Of a stretch of DNA of 24,730 nucleotides, positions 1 to 5,973 are shown piece after piece; positions within the stretch are counted from its first letter, which is position 1, and each line of letters opens with the position of its first letter. The notes beneath the pieces were generated by a model that was given only the letters and a program-made list of their open reading frames with translations, was not told where the DNA came from and made no database searches. This stretch comes from an uncultured Bacteroides sp. (GTDB lineage: Bacteria; Bacteroidota; Bacteroidia; Bacteroidales; Bacteroidaceae): the NCBI RefSeq assembly GCF_910586915.1, contig NZ_CAJULN010000037.1, positions 1 through 24,730 of the forward strand. The letters are read 5' to 3'. A program made the position numbers and the translations under genes.

Positions 1-238
1 ACATTAGATACACAGTTGAGTCTGTTTTGATTTCGTCGAACTCACGTTAATATAAGGTACTAATATACATATCTACACTGGAAAAGCTGGAGTTGAGAAA
101 TCCCCAAAACCAGTCTTTTCTATTTTATTAACGGTTCATCTCTACGTTCTACTCAATCATAATCCATTCCTAAGATATCATACGGACTGCTCGACTTTTA
201 CGTCGTTAAACAGTTACTAATCATTAAAATTACTGGAT
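1..238. other. Left-edge non-coding stretch
   Basis: This AT-rich stretch precedes the first gene. I see no convincing reading frame, no TAnnTTTG-type promoter box and no strong hairpin. It may hold the 5' leader of the gene at 239 or the end of a feature cut off by the window edge. Confidence 0.4.
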
Positions 239-559
239 ATGAAATTAGACGAAAACATTTTGAAGACCTGCCAAGGACTTGTAATGAACTGTAACTGCAA
301 GGTTCTAATCCTTGATGTATTAGGTGAACATCGTGTATTCCTTGTGAATGACGTACACCTTAAAACTCGTGAATGTCGCTATAACGAAGTTCGTGATGCG
401 CAAGACATCACTACTCTCGTATTGAATGTCGGTCACAATTTTGCTAATGGCATGACCGAGCAGACCTTACTTGAACGCACTCAATCTATCCACAAGGAGG
501 ATTTCAAGTTTGGAACGGACAATTATATGTGGATTACACGTGTGGATTTAAATAGATAA
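239..559 (+). CDS. Hypothetical protein, 106 aa
   Basis: I do not recognise this 106-residue protein. It starts MKLDENILKT and carries Cys residues near positions 11, 18, 20 and 46, but no regular zinc-binding spacing. It has no signal peptide or membrane segment, so it is probably cytoplasmic. The composition is mixed hydrophobic and charged with a Trp near the C-terminus, as in a small globular domain. It ends in TAA, and a 44-codon reading frame starts 4 bases later on the same strand, so the two are probably co-transcribed. There is no clear Shine-Dalgarno site, which is usual in Bacteroides. The neighbourhood is accessory in character. No function is assigned. Confidence 0.6.
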   Translation: MKLDENILKTCQGLVMNCNCKVLILDVLGEHRVFLVNDVHLKTRECRYNEVRDAQDITTLVLNVGHNFANGMTEQTLLERTQSIHKEDFKFGTDNYMWITRVDLNR

Positions 560-563
560 GGAT

Positions 564-698
564 ATGGGAAAGAAAAATAAACATAAAGTTCGAGTAGAAA
601 TACTTCAAGCATTAGGAGCAAACAAACACTTTATTGAACCTAAATTGATTGTCAAAGATATGAAAGAGTTTAATAAAGTGTTTGCCAAGTTCATGTAA
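564..698 (+). CDS. Small basic hypothetical protein, 44 aa
   Basis: An ATG-to-TAA frame encodes 44 residues beginning MGKKNKHKVRVEILQALGAN and ending KEFNKVFAKFM. It starts 4 bases after the stop of the preceding gene, which suggests translational coupling. The protein is rich in lysine with a basic N-terminus and a mixed hydrophobic core, and has no signal peptide. I know of no family for it. Its stop lies 4 bases before the end of the convergent zinc-ribbon gene. Its position and composition favour a real gene, but the short length leaves doubt. Confidence 0.4.
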   Translation: MGKKNKHKVRVEILQALGANKHFIEPKLIVKDMKEFNKVFAKFM

Positions 699-702
699 AG
701 AA

Positions 703-948
703 TCAGCTTTTCTTTTCATGAATAGCTTTATTCAATTCGAATTTTGCATTACTAATTGCATCAAGAATGGCGTTTGTTGTATTAACCATTGAAGTAACAA
801 CAACTTTTGTCTGCAATACCCCTACAACAGAACCGCACTTAGCACATTGTACAAATGCAAATTCAAAATTGTCCTGCCCCTTTTTAATCTCTTTTGTTTG
901 AATTTCAAATTGCGTACTATTACAATTTTGACATTTGGATTCAGCCAT
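703..948 (-). CDS. Small zinc-ribbon protein, 81 aa
   Basis: The 81-residue product has two CxxC pairs, CQNC at residues 6-9 and CAKC at about 35-38. This is the spacing of a small zinc ribbon, in which the four cysteines would hold one zinc ion. A hydrophobic and polar helix-like stretch follows (residues about 45-75) and the tail is lysine-rich. There is no signal peptide, so it is probably cytoplasmic. The family is unknown to me; such proteins often bind nucleic acid or a partner protein, but that is inference. It is convergent with the two small genes to its left. Upstream lies a TATATTTG -7 box at 981..974, which overlaps a promoter pointing the other way. Confidence 0.65.
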   Translation of the reverse strand: MAESKCQNCNSTQFEIQTKEIKKGQDNFEFAFVQCAKCGSVVGVLQTKVVVTSMVNTTNAILDAISNAKFELNKAIHEKKS

Positions 949-967
949 ATTATTAATCTTTAAAATT

Positions 968-999
968 CTTGTCCAAATATAGGGAATTTACTACATTTG
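968..999 (+). promoter_or_regulatory. Rightward promoter into the palindrome/lipoprotein leader
   Basis: TACATTTG at 992-999 matches the Bacteroides -7 consensus TAnnTTTG, and CTTG at 968-971 lies 20 bases upstream as a -33 element. The predicted start near 1003 gives a leader of about 245 bases before the lipoprotein ATG at 1251. That leader contains the long palindrome. The promoter occupies almost the same bases as the leftward one. Confidence 0.5.
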
Positions 1000-1004
1000 C
1001 ACAA
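974..1004 (-). promoter_or_regulatory. Promoter of the zinc-ribbon gene
   Basis: On the minus strand the -7 element TATATTTG (981..974) matches the Bacteroides TAnnTTTG consensus exactly. A TTGT at 1004..1001, 19 bases upstream, fits the -33 element. Transcription would begin near 967-970, about 20 bases before the ATG at 948. It is interleaved with the rightward promoter at 968-999. Confidence 0.55.
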
Positions 1005-1039
1005 GCCTTTCGGGGTTAAACATTGTTGGTAAATTAAAG

Positions 1040-1190
1040 GAAAGTGCCTTAATACTCGAAGAATCGCCAATTCAACAAAAGTACAAACGAGGCACAGAGG
1101 GCAACCTATATCAAGTGGGCTGCTCATCTGTGTGTTTGTACAAGCGTTTGGCGATGCTTTCGAGGATTACACAGGTGGCAGTCCACTTTC
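1040..1190 (+). repeat. Long imperfect palindrome / structured leader
   Basis: About 150 bases fold into one long interrupted hairpin. Paired blocks are 1040-1046 with 1184-1190 (7 of 7), 1050-1060 with 1159-1169 (10 of 11), 1063-1070 with 1148-1155 (8 of 8), 1081-1088 with 1134-1141 (8 of 8), and 1093-1098 with 1127-1132 (6 of 6). The motif CTCGAAGAATCGCCA of the left arm recurs in near-identical form at 1233-1248, just before the lipoprotein start. It could be a cis-regulatory RNA, a small RNA, or a dispersed palindromic repeat. The sequence alone does not decide. An open frame without ATG also runs across it (1033-1254). Confidence 0.6.
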
Positions 1191-1250
1191 TTTGATATAT
1201 AACGTAATTTCTCACTGGCTGTCTGAGGAAAACTCGAAAAATTCGCCATT

Positions 1251-1775
1251 ATGAAAAAGTTCTTTGTTCTACCAATCATCGTAGCTATCATGGCTTTCGG
1301 ATTACAATCATGTTCCAAGCCTGTACCCAACTCCATGTCTGAAATTGTCCTTGAGGCTGTAAGCGTCTATAAATCAGGTGGCGATTATTTAGACTATATT
1401 GAAAGCCTTGGAAAGAAATACAAATGTGATGATTATAAGGACTCTTTAAAGATAGATGTTGAGCCATATAGTAAAATTGCTTGCAAGATGTTTACCTCAA
1501 ATGATGAAAAGGTTAAAATTCTACTAACAGGGATAGAGGACAGTGATTGGCGTGAATTTTCCTTTGTAATTTATCCTATCACTCCTACATCTGAAAATTA
1601 TTCTGTGGACAAATGCTATAAAGAAATCAAAGAAAAAGCTAAGGAGTGCAATGTTTTCTACTATTCTCTATATCTTTATAAATATGAAGTCCCTAATTCT
1701 GTCGGAAAAATCAAAGTAGAAGATATTGAAACTCCTTTTTTCAAAGGACTTAGATTTTACAACAGAAAACAATAG
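1251..1775 (+). CDS. Small lipoprotein of unknown function, 174 aa
   Basis: The N-terminus MKKFFVLPIIVAIMAFGLQS followed by Cys21 is a lipoprotein signal, with lipobox LQSC and the acylated cysteine at about residue 21. The mature part has a basic and acidic mixture with Cys at about 59, 78, 122 and 133, which could form disulfides, and no domain I recognise. It is probably anchored at the outer or inner membrane facing the periplasm. The ATG at 1251 is preceded by the palindromic leader and a rightward promoter near 968-999, so expression may be controlled by that structure. The TAG stop (1773-1775) overlaps an AT-rich inverted repeat, and a GC-rich terminator hairpin follows at 1818. Function unknown. 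Confidence 0.7.
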   Translation: MKKFFVLPIIVAIMAFGLQSCSKPVPNSMSEIVLEAVSVYKSGGDYLDYIESLGKKYKCDDYKDSLKIDVEPYSKIACKMFTSNDEKVKILLTGIEDSDWREFSFVIYPITPTSENYSVDKCYKEIKEKAKECNVFYYSLYLYKYEVPNSVGKIKVEDIETPFFKGLRFYNRKQ

Positions 1776-1791
1776 TCCGACTTATTGTTTT
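1766..1791. terminator. AT-rich inverted repeat at convergent gene ends
   Basis: AAAACAATA (1766-1774) and TATTGTTTT (1783-1791) are perfect complements around an 8-base loop. The repeat spans the stop codons of both the lipoprotein gene and the convergent 123-aa gene. It may act as a weak terminator in either direction. Confidence 0.35.
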
Positions 1792-2153
1792 ATTATCCTA
1801 TTAAATCTATTTAAGTCAGCCGGATTAAGTTCCGGCTTTTTTATTAGTCCGTTTTTAGGGTCTATAAGCAATGGCAATGCCTCTGCGAGTAACTTCTTAA
1901 AGCCTTGTTTAGTTTTCGCTTTAGACGATTTATAGAGGTGATTTATGACGGTAAACTTGTAACCTTTGCCAAGCCAATCCCAAGTGAATACATATTGCTG
2001 GGGAATATTATCAATAGACAGGTCATTGAAATATGTATCAATAATAAGTTGTACACCCTCTGTCCTTATGGCTACTGCTTCATTGAACATTTCAATATAG
2101 GGAACAATGATTGTTCCAAGTTTAAATTCTGTTGGTTCTTTTCTTCTTTTCAT
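1782..2153 (-). CDS. Hypothetical protein behind the transposase, 123 aa
   Basis: This 123-residue protein starts MKRRKEPTEFKLG. It is rich in aromatic and hydrophobic residues with a basic, helical-looking middle (residues about 75-90, SSKAKTKQGFKKLL), and has no signal peptide. I do not recognise the family. Its ATG (2153..2151) lies one base after the transposase stop (2157..2155), an arrangement that implies translational coupling and suggests it is a passenger or accessory gene of the same IS1595-type element. A terminator hairpin for the opposite strand lies inside its 3' end. If the transposase is dead, this gene may survive only as a relic. Confidence 0.5.
   Translation of the reverse strand: MKRRKEPTEFKLGTIIVPYIEMFNEAVAIRTEGVQLIIDTYFNDLSIDNIPQQYVFTWDWLGKGYKFTVINHLYKSSKAKTKQGFKKLLAEALPLLIDPKNGLIKKPELNPADLNRFNRIIKQ
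1818..1843 (+). terminator. Rho-independent terminator after the lipoprotein gene
   Basis: AGCCGGA (1818-1824) pairs perfectly with TCCGGCT (1831-1837) around a 6-base loop and is followed by a run of T. It terminates rightward transcription from the lipoprotein gene. It lies inside the coding sequence of the convergent 123-aa gene. Confidence 0.65.
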
Positions 2154-2154
2154 T

Positions 2155-3087
2155 TTAAGCCGCTGATTTTCTGATTTGCTTGTATGTATAACGTGTGTCA
2201 GCGCAGCAGAGGAAACAGTTAAATCGGTCTGAATTGCTGATGTCCCTCAGATTATACCTATACACGAACTCGTCAACGTATTTCTGCAAATACTTTTTAA
2301 GTAGAGTTCTATATGTTCCTTTAACCATACGCTTGAAATGCGTCCAAGCTCCCTCTATTCTGTTGGTTGTTATATGTTCATAGCTGTATAGTTTCTTACT
2401 GTGGTCAACGTAGAAACGGGTATAAGTAAATCCTATTTGATTGTAGGCATCATTCTCATCTGTATATATGATTGCATCGGGGTGTATGTATTCTTTAATG
2501 AATGCAGACAGGGTATCGGATTTTGTATCAGGTGTTACCCGTGCATTCATCAGATTTTCCCGTTGTATCATTCCAACGACAGGTGCTTTGTCCTTATGGG
2601 AGCGTCCTTGTGAATGAGGTACTTTCTTATCCCAATGACGATTTCCGTTTCTTCCGCCAACAAGAGTTTCGTCTATTTCAACAGCCTCTTCTAAGAAGTT
2701 CTCATTGGCGAGGCGCATTGCATGACGTATTTTATGCAACATATACCATGCTGTCTTTTGTGTGACCTCTATATCACTTGCAAGTTGGTAGGAGGAAAGA
2801 CCTGTTTTATGATTGGTTACAAGCCAAATGGCAATAAACTATTTACGCAAACTTATCTTTGTCTTTTCAAACATCGTACCTGTGCGAACGGTAAAGTTCT
2901 TACCTGTATTCTTACAGCGATATTTGCCACTTTTCAGTTTATAAACTTTAGAGGTCTTGTCAAATGGTGAAACAGGTTTTCCGTGCCAATTAATGGCTTC
3001 AAGATGTTTGATACAGGCTTCTTCGGTAGGAAACAGTTCGTACAAAGCCATGAGGGATGATACATTAAGTTTGAACGGGTCTTTCAT
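2155..3087 (-). pseudogene. IS1595-type transposase split by an in-frame TAG
   Basis: This is a DDE transposase of the IS1595 (ISXO2-like) family, broken in two. The N-terminal part (3087-2842) has the motif KSGKYRCKNTGKNFTVRTGT typical of the family's zinc-ribbon region, although most of the metal cysteines are replaced, as I recall in related Bacteroidetes members. After TAG at 2841..2839 the same frame resumes with FIAIWLVTNHKTGLSSYQL, then the catalytic domain: VEIDETLVGG (first Asp), YTDENDAY (second Asp) and TTNRIEGAWTHFKR (Asn/Glu motif). The family usually reads RKWF here, so TGG probably became TAG. Without the stop the protein would be about 310 residues. I chose ATG at 3087; a TTG at 3102 is also in frame. 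I could not identify terminal inverted repeats. Confidence 0.8.
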
Positions 3088-3309
3088 AAGGCTGTCCTCC
3101 AAATTTTAATGATGTTATAATTTACAAAGATTGATTGGTTCAGCAATGAGTTCATGGAGAAAATCTTGATGAATTCGATAATCTCTTGTGCATATAACGA
3201 AAAAGTTGAGGACGGAGTAGCTTGAATTTAAGTTAAAGATTGTGAAAAATACGTTTATTAAAAGGAGACACTCCAACGATGGGAAGTGCCTCCAGTGTAA
3301 TTAGCGATA
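3088..3309. other. Non-coding stretch between the IS and the propeller pseudogene
   Basis: I see no gene here. On the minus strand, directly after the propeller remnant, the frame is closed by several stops, which fits the lost C-terminal end of that gene. The right end of the IS element should lie near 3088-3130, but no matching terminal repeat was found. Confidence 0.4.
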
Positions 3310-4106
3310 TTAGTACCTAATATAATCTTTGCTCATACATACATCACGCATTCCTCTTATTTTTCTATCAAAAACTACTCTATCATCTGTAATGATATAG
3401 TTTTCTTCATTACCCCGATGCTCCCACTATAAGGTAAAAATCGTTTTGTCTCTCTTATATAAAGCTAAATACGGGAAATTAAAAGAAGAAAAGACAAATA
3501 ATCCTTCCACTGGGTCATATGACTTGTAACTACCAATATGCTCTTTCTTTTCAGGTATCGGATAAACACCCCAAAAAGATTCCTGCCCATTTATTATTGT
3601 ACGAAAATATGTATCCGAACCATCATCAGTAGATTCAATATACAAATCATGGTCCATTTTTTCCATCTTCATTTCTTTTTCTTTACCTGTCACTTCACAA
3701 AATGGTTCTTTACCACTTAACAAACTATCAATAGACAAGTAACCGACTGTCTTTCCATTAGCGTCTACTGCGAAAATTTGACGATTGACACAACATCTGT
3801 TAATCACAGGTGTAACAAATTCTTTAGGTCCCTCTCCTACCTTTCCCATTACCCCCAATTCTTCACCGGTTAATGAATTATGTATATGCAAGAAATAATC
3901 GCGCGCAAAGGGATCAGACCAAACCAAATAATTGTCGACCAAGAGCAAATCCCCAGGCTTCATCGTAAATATTTCATCATTCAGTACTTGCGATTGCAAG
4001 TTGATTCTTTGAATATCAGCATTTCTCAATTCACATGAACTAATCAAAAAAAGACAACGACAGCAATAGCAACAACGGCAATAACGCCTCTTATTTTATT
4101 TTTCAT
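3310..4106 (-). pseudogene. 6-bladed beta-propeller lipoprotein, frameshifted and with an in-frame TAG
   Basis: This is a remnant of a Bacteroidetes 6-bladed beta-propeller lipoprotein (TolB-like / BF3164-like type). Translation from ATG 4106 gives MKNKIRGVIAVVAIAVVVFF and then TGA. One extra base in the A7/T7 run at 4046-4052 would join this to LISSC, a perfect lipobox, followed by the propeller body. Family-like stretches include FTMKPGDLLLVDNYLVWSDP and GVMGKVGEGPKEF. The body frame (from about 4045) meets TAG at 3429..3427, then continues in the same frame for 38 codons (WEHRGNEENY to VCMSKDYIRY), resembling the last blades, before TAA at 3312..3310. The family normally runs further, so the C-terminus is also lost. 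The signal-peptide frameshift could be phase variation, but the TAG and truncation argue for decay. Confidence 0.75.
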
Positions 4107-4306
4107 AACTAAAAATTTTTGATTAACATCTGTTTTTCTTCTACATATATCGTTTCAACAGAATAACAACTTGGATTCATAGACATACTTACAAATAGTG
4201 AAAAATATAATTTCACATATGAAAGTAGCAATAAACGATAAAATAATATTATATAAAACAGGAGTATTCTTTACTATCAAATTCACCCTATTTTATAGTA
4301 ACTCCA

Positions 4307-5173
4307 TTACAAACTATTTATTTCTTCAATGGAAAGTCCTGTTACCTGAGAAATTGTTTCAAATGGAATATTCAAAGATTTCATAGTATATGCAGTTGCC
4401 CGTTTTTCTGCCATACGCCCCTCAGCGAGCCCCTCTGCACGGCCCTCAGCACGTTCAGTATATATATTATCACGCAAAATCACAATATTATCCAAATGAC
4501 GATAATAAGCATTCAACTCCTCTTTTGTCATCTTATCAAGTTTTAAACGTTGACGAGCCTCATCCAACCCCGGAGCGGTTGCGCTATCAGGAATATCACC
4601 CGTATTCATATAATAAATCCATTCCTCCAACGGACTCTTGGCCAATTGATTAAAATCATTCACCTTCAAAATATAATATTCGGGATAAAGTTGGCTGACA
4701 CTATCGACCTTAAAAGTCTGCTTTTGGAAAGGAGTAAGTTCTAAAATATCCCCCTGATAGATTCCACGGAATTCGGTCTTACCATGATATACTATATCCC
4801 TGCCGTTACCCAAAGAGAAATAGACTATATTCACACTATAGACTTTCCTTACCTTCTCATACCCTTCACCACGATTGATATATTCGGTCACCAATTTGGA
4901 AGTGCCGAATAACATACGTTGAAAATACGCATACTCATTATTATTTTGAATCTCAATCAAAATAAGTTCACCTTTAGAGTTTTCCGCAAGCATATCCACA
5001 CGATTATACTTGTCAAACTCGTCCTCCTGATTGCTTTCGCTCTCCAACAGTTTGCGAATGACTATCTTTTCATTCAAAAGAGTGGTCAGAAAACCCTCCA
5101 GTACTGAAAAATTGGCCTTGTTACGCAACAAGCGTTTCATCGCCCAATCGAAACGAATATAATTACCTGCCAT
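4307..5173 (-). CDS. Rpn-family PD-(D/E)XK nuclease (recombination-promoting nuclease / putative transposase)
   Basis: This 288-residue protein belongs to the Rpn/PD-(D/E)XK family, DNA endonucleases linked to RecA-independent recombination. The start MAGNYIRFDWAMKRLL is typical of Bacteroides members. The catalytic core is RVDMLAENSKGELILIEIQ (residues about 59-77), supplying the Asp and the ExQ motif. A second conserved stretch runs from YSVNIVYFSLG to LELTPFQKQ. The tail has a charged repeat (AEGRAEGLAEGR) and ends in an HTH-like ISQVTGLSIEEINSL. I chose the ATG at 5173 because AAAGGAG stands 8-9 bases upstream; a frame-consistent ATG at 5206 lacks such support. It stands alone, in an accessory region. 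It looks intact. Confidence 0.8.
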   Translation of the reverse strand: MAGNYIRFDWAMKRLLRNKANFSVLEGFLTTLLNEKIVIRKLLESESNQEDEFDKYNRVDMLAENSKGELILIEIQNNNEYAYFQRMLFGTSKLVTEYINRGEGYEKVRKVYSVNIVYFSLGNGRDIVYHGKTEFRGIYQGDILELTPFQKQTFKVDSVSQLYPEYYILKVNDFNQLAKSPLEEWIYYMNTGDIPDSATAPGLDEARQRLKLDKMTKEELNAYYRHLDNIVILRDNIYTERAEGRAEGLAEGRMAEKRATAYTMKSLNIPFETISQVTGLSIEEINSL

Positions 5174-5252
5174 AAGTCCGTCTCCTTTCTGCTTGTCTTT
5201 TTTCATGCGAACAAAGATAAGCAGAAAATGTTTAAAGTCAAGTATCTATCAA

Positions 5253-5951
5253 TCAATTTATTATTTTTGCGCTTAGCAAAGTAAATTCCTGCGAATCGCA
5301 AATTACCCCGTTCTCGTCCGCCACTGCTACGCGAAACGTTATCTCACCGTCTCTCAATCTCTCACCTACATGAATTGAGGCTGTGTACCGGATACCTTCG
5401 CCCGAAAGAATTTCCTCTATCATCACCGAAGGAGAGATACCGATATGTTTCACCTTCCCGACAGTTTCTACGACAGGCACTACATTATAAACCGGATTTC
5501 GCCCTTCATTCATAATCTCAAAAATTATCTTACTGTTTTCTCCCGCATCAATCACATGATTGCGGTTATCATCAATAAAACGAATCCTGCGCAATTTCAG
5601 TTGGGTAAACGACTGTCGAACCTGTTGTGAAGACTGCTTATATTTGGGAATACGAATTTCGTGTACCTCGGGAATATAAGCATTATCTTCTATCGGCTCC
5701 TGTTTGGGAGCAGTCAGAGCGCTCCCGATTGCCGCACCGGCAATGGTTCCTACAATATTTCCAATGGCAGACCCATGATAACCACCACGCCAACCCCGAT
5801 TTCTATCTCCGACAAGCCCACCTATCGAACTTCCCAAGCTACCACCAATAGAAGCTCCTGCCACGATAGCTCCCGGATTTCCCATACGCCCCGACACACA
5901 TCCGCTCAAAATTAAAACGAAAAGCAACATTACAGTCAGTTGTTTCTTCAT
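5253..5951 (-). CDS. Glycine-zipper lipoprotein, 232 aa
   Basis: The N-terminus MKKQLTVMLLFVLILSGC is a lipoprotein signal with lipobox LSGC, so the protein is acylated at about residue 18 and membrane anchored. Residues about 20-80 are rich in Gly, Ala and Ser with repeating GxxxG spacing (GASIGGSLGSSIGGLVG and IGNIVGTIAGAAIGSAL), a glycine-zipper region that can insert in or pack against membranes. Residues about 120-230 form a predicted beta domain beginning RRIRFIDDNRNHVIDAGENS, which resembles a CARDB-like or calcium-loop fold. The exact role is unknown; envelope integrity or stress are guesses from similar glycine-zipper lipoproteins. It lies 22 bases downstream of the helicase gene on the same strand and may be co-transcribed with it. 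Confidence 0.75.
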   Translation of the reverse strand: MKKQLTVMLLFVLILSGCVSGRMGNPGAIVAGASIGGSLGSSIGGLVGDRNRGWRGGYHGSAIGNIVGTIAGAAIGSALTAPKQEPIEDNAYIPEVHEIRIPKYKQSSQQVRQSFTQLKLRRIRFIDDNRNHVIDAGENSKIIFEIMNEGRNPVYNVVPVVETVGKVKHIGISPSVMIEEILSGEGIRYTASIHVGERLRDGEITFRVAVADENGVICDSQEFTLLSAKIIN

Positions 5952-5973
5952 GAATCTTTCTTTAGTGTTATTC

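Noticed and set aside
1040..1190. Integron attC site
   Set aside because: The size and palindromic form fit, but the end motifs RYYYAAC and GTTRRRY are not at the ends of the structure and no integrase is in view.
1040..1190. Invertible promoter flanked by inverted repeats, as in Bacteroides capsule loci
   Set aside because: The arms pair all the way toward the centre and no promoter box lies between them, so this is a hairpin and not a flipping segment.
1132..1254. GTG-started small gene (40 codons) across the palindrome, overlapping the lipoprotein ATG
   Set aside because: The frame has protein-like composition (VFVQAFGDAFEDYTGG) but no ATG, no ribosome site, and lies within the long palindrome, which explains its conserved look equally well.
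1531..3105. Terminal inverted repeats of the IS, e.g. GGAGGACAGCC near 3090-3100 and AGAGGACAGTGA near 1536-1547
   Set aside because: The similarity is short, the left copy is inside the lipoprotein coding sequence, and no target duplication is seen; chance is likely.
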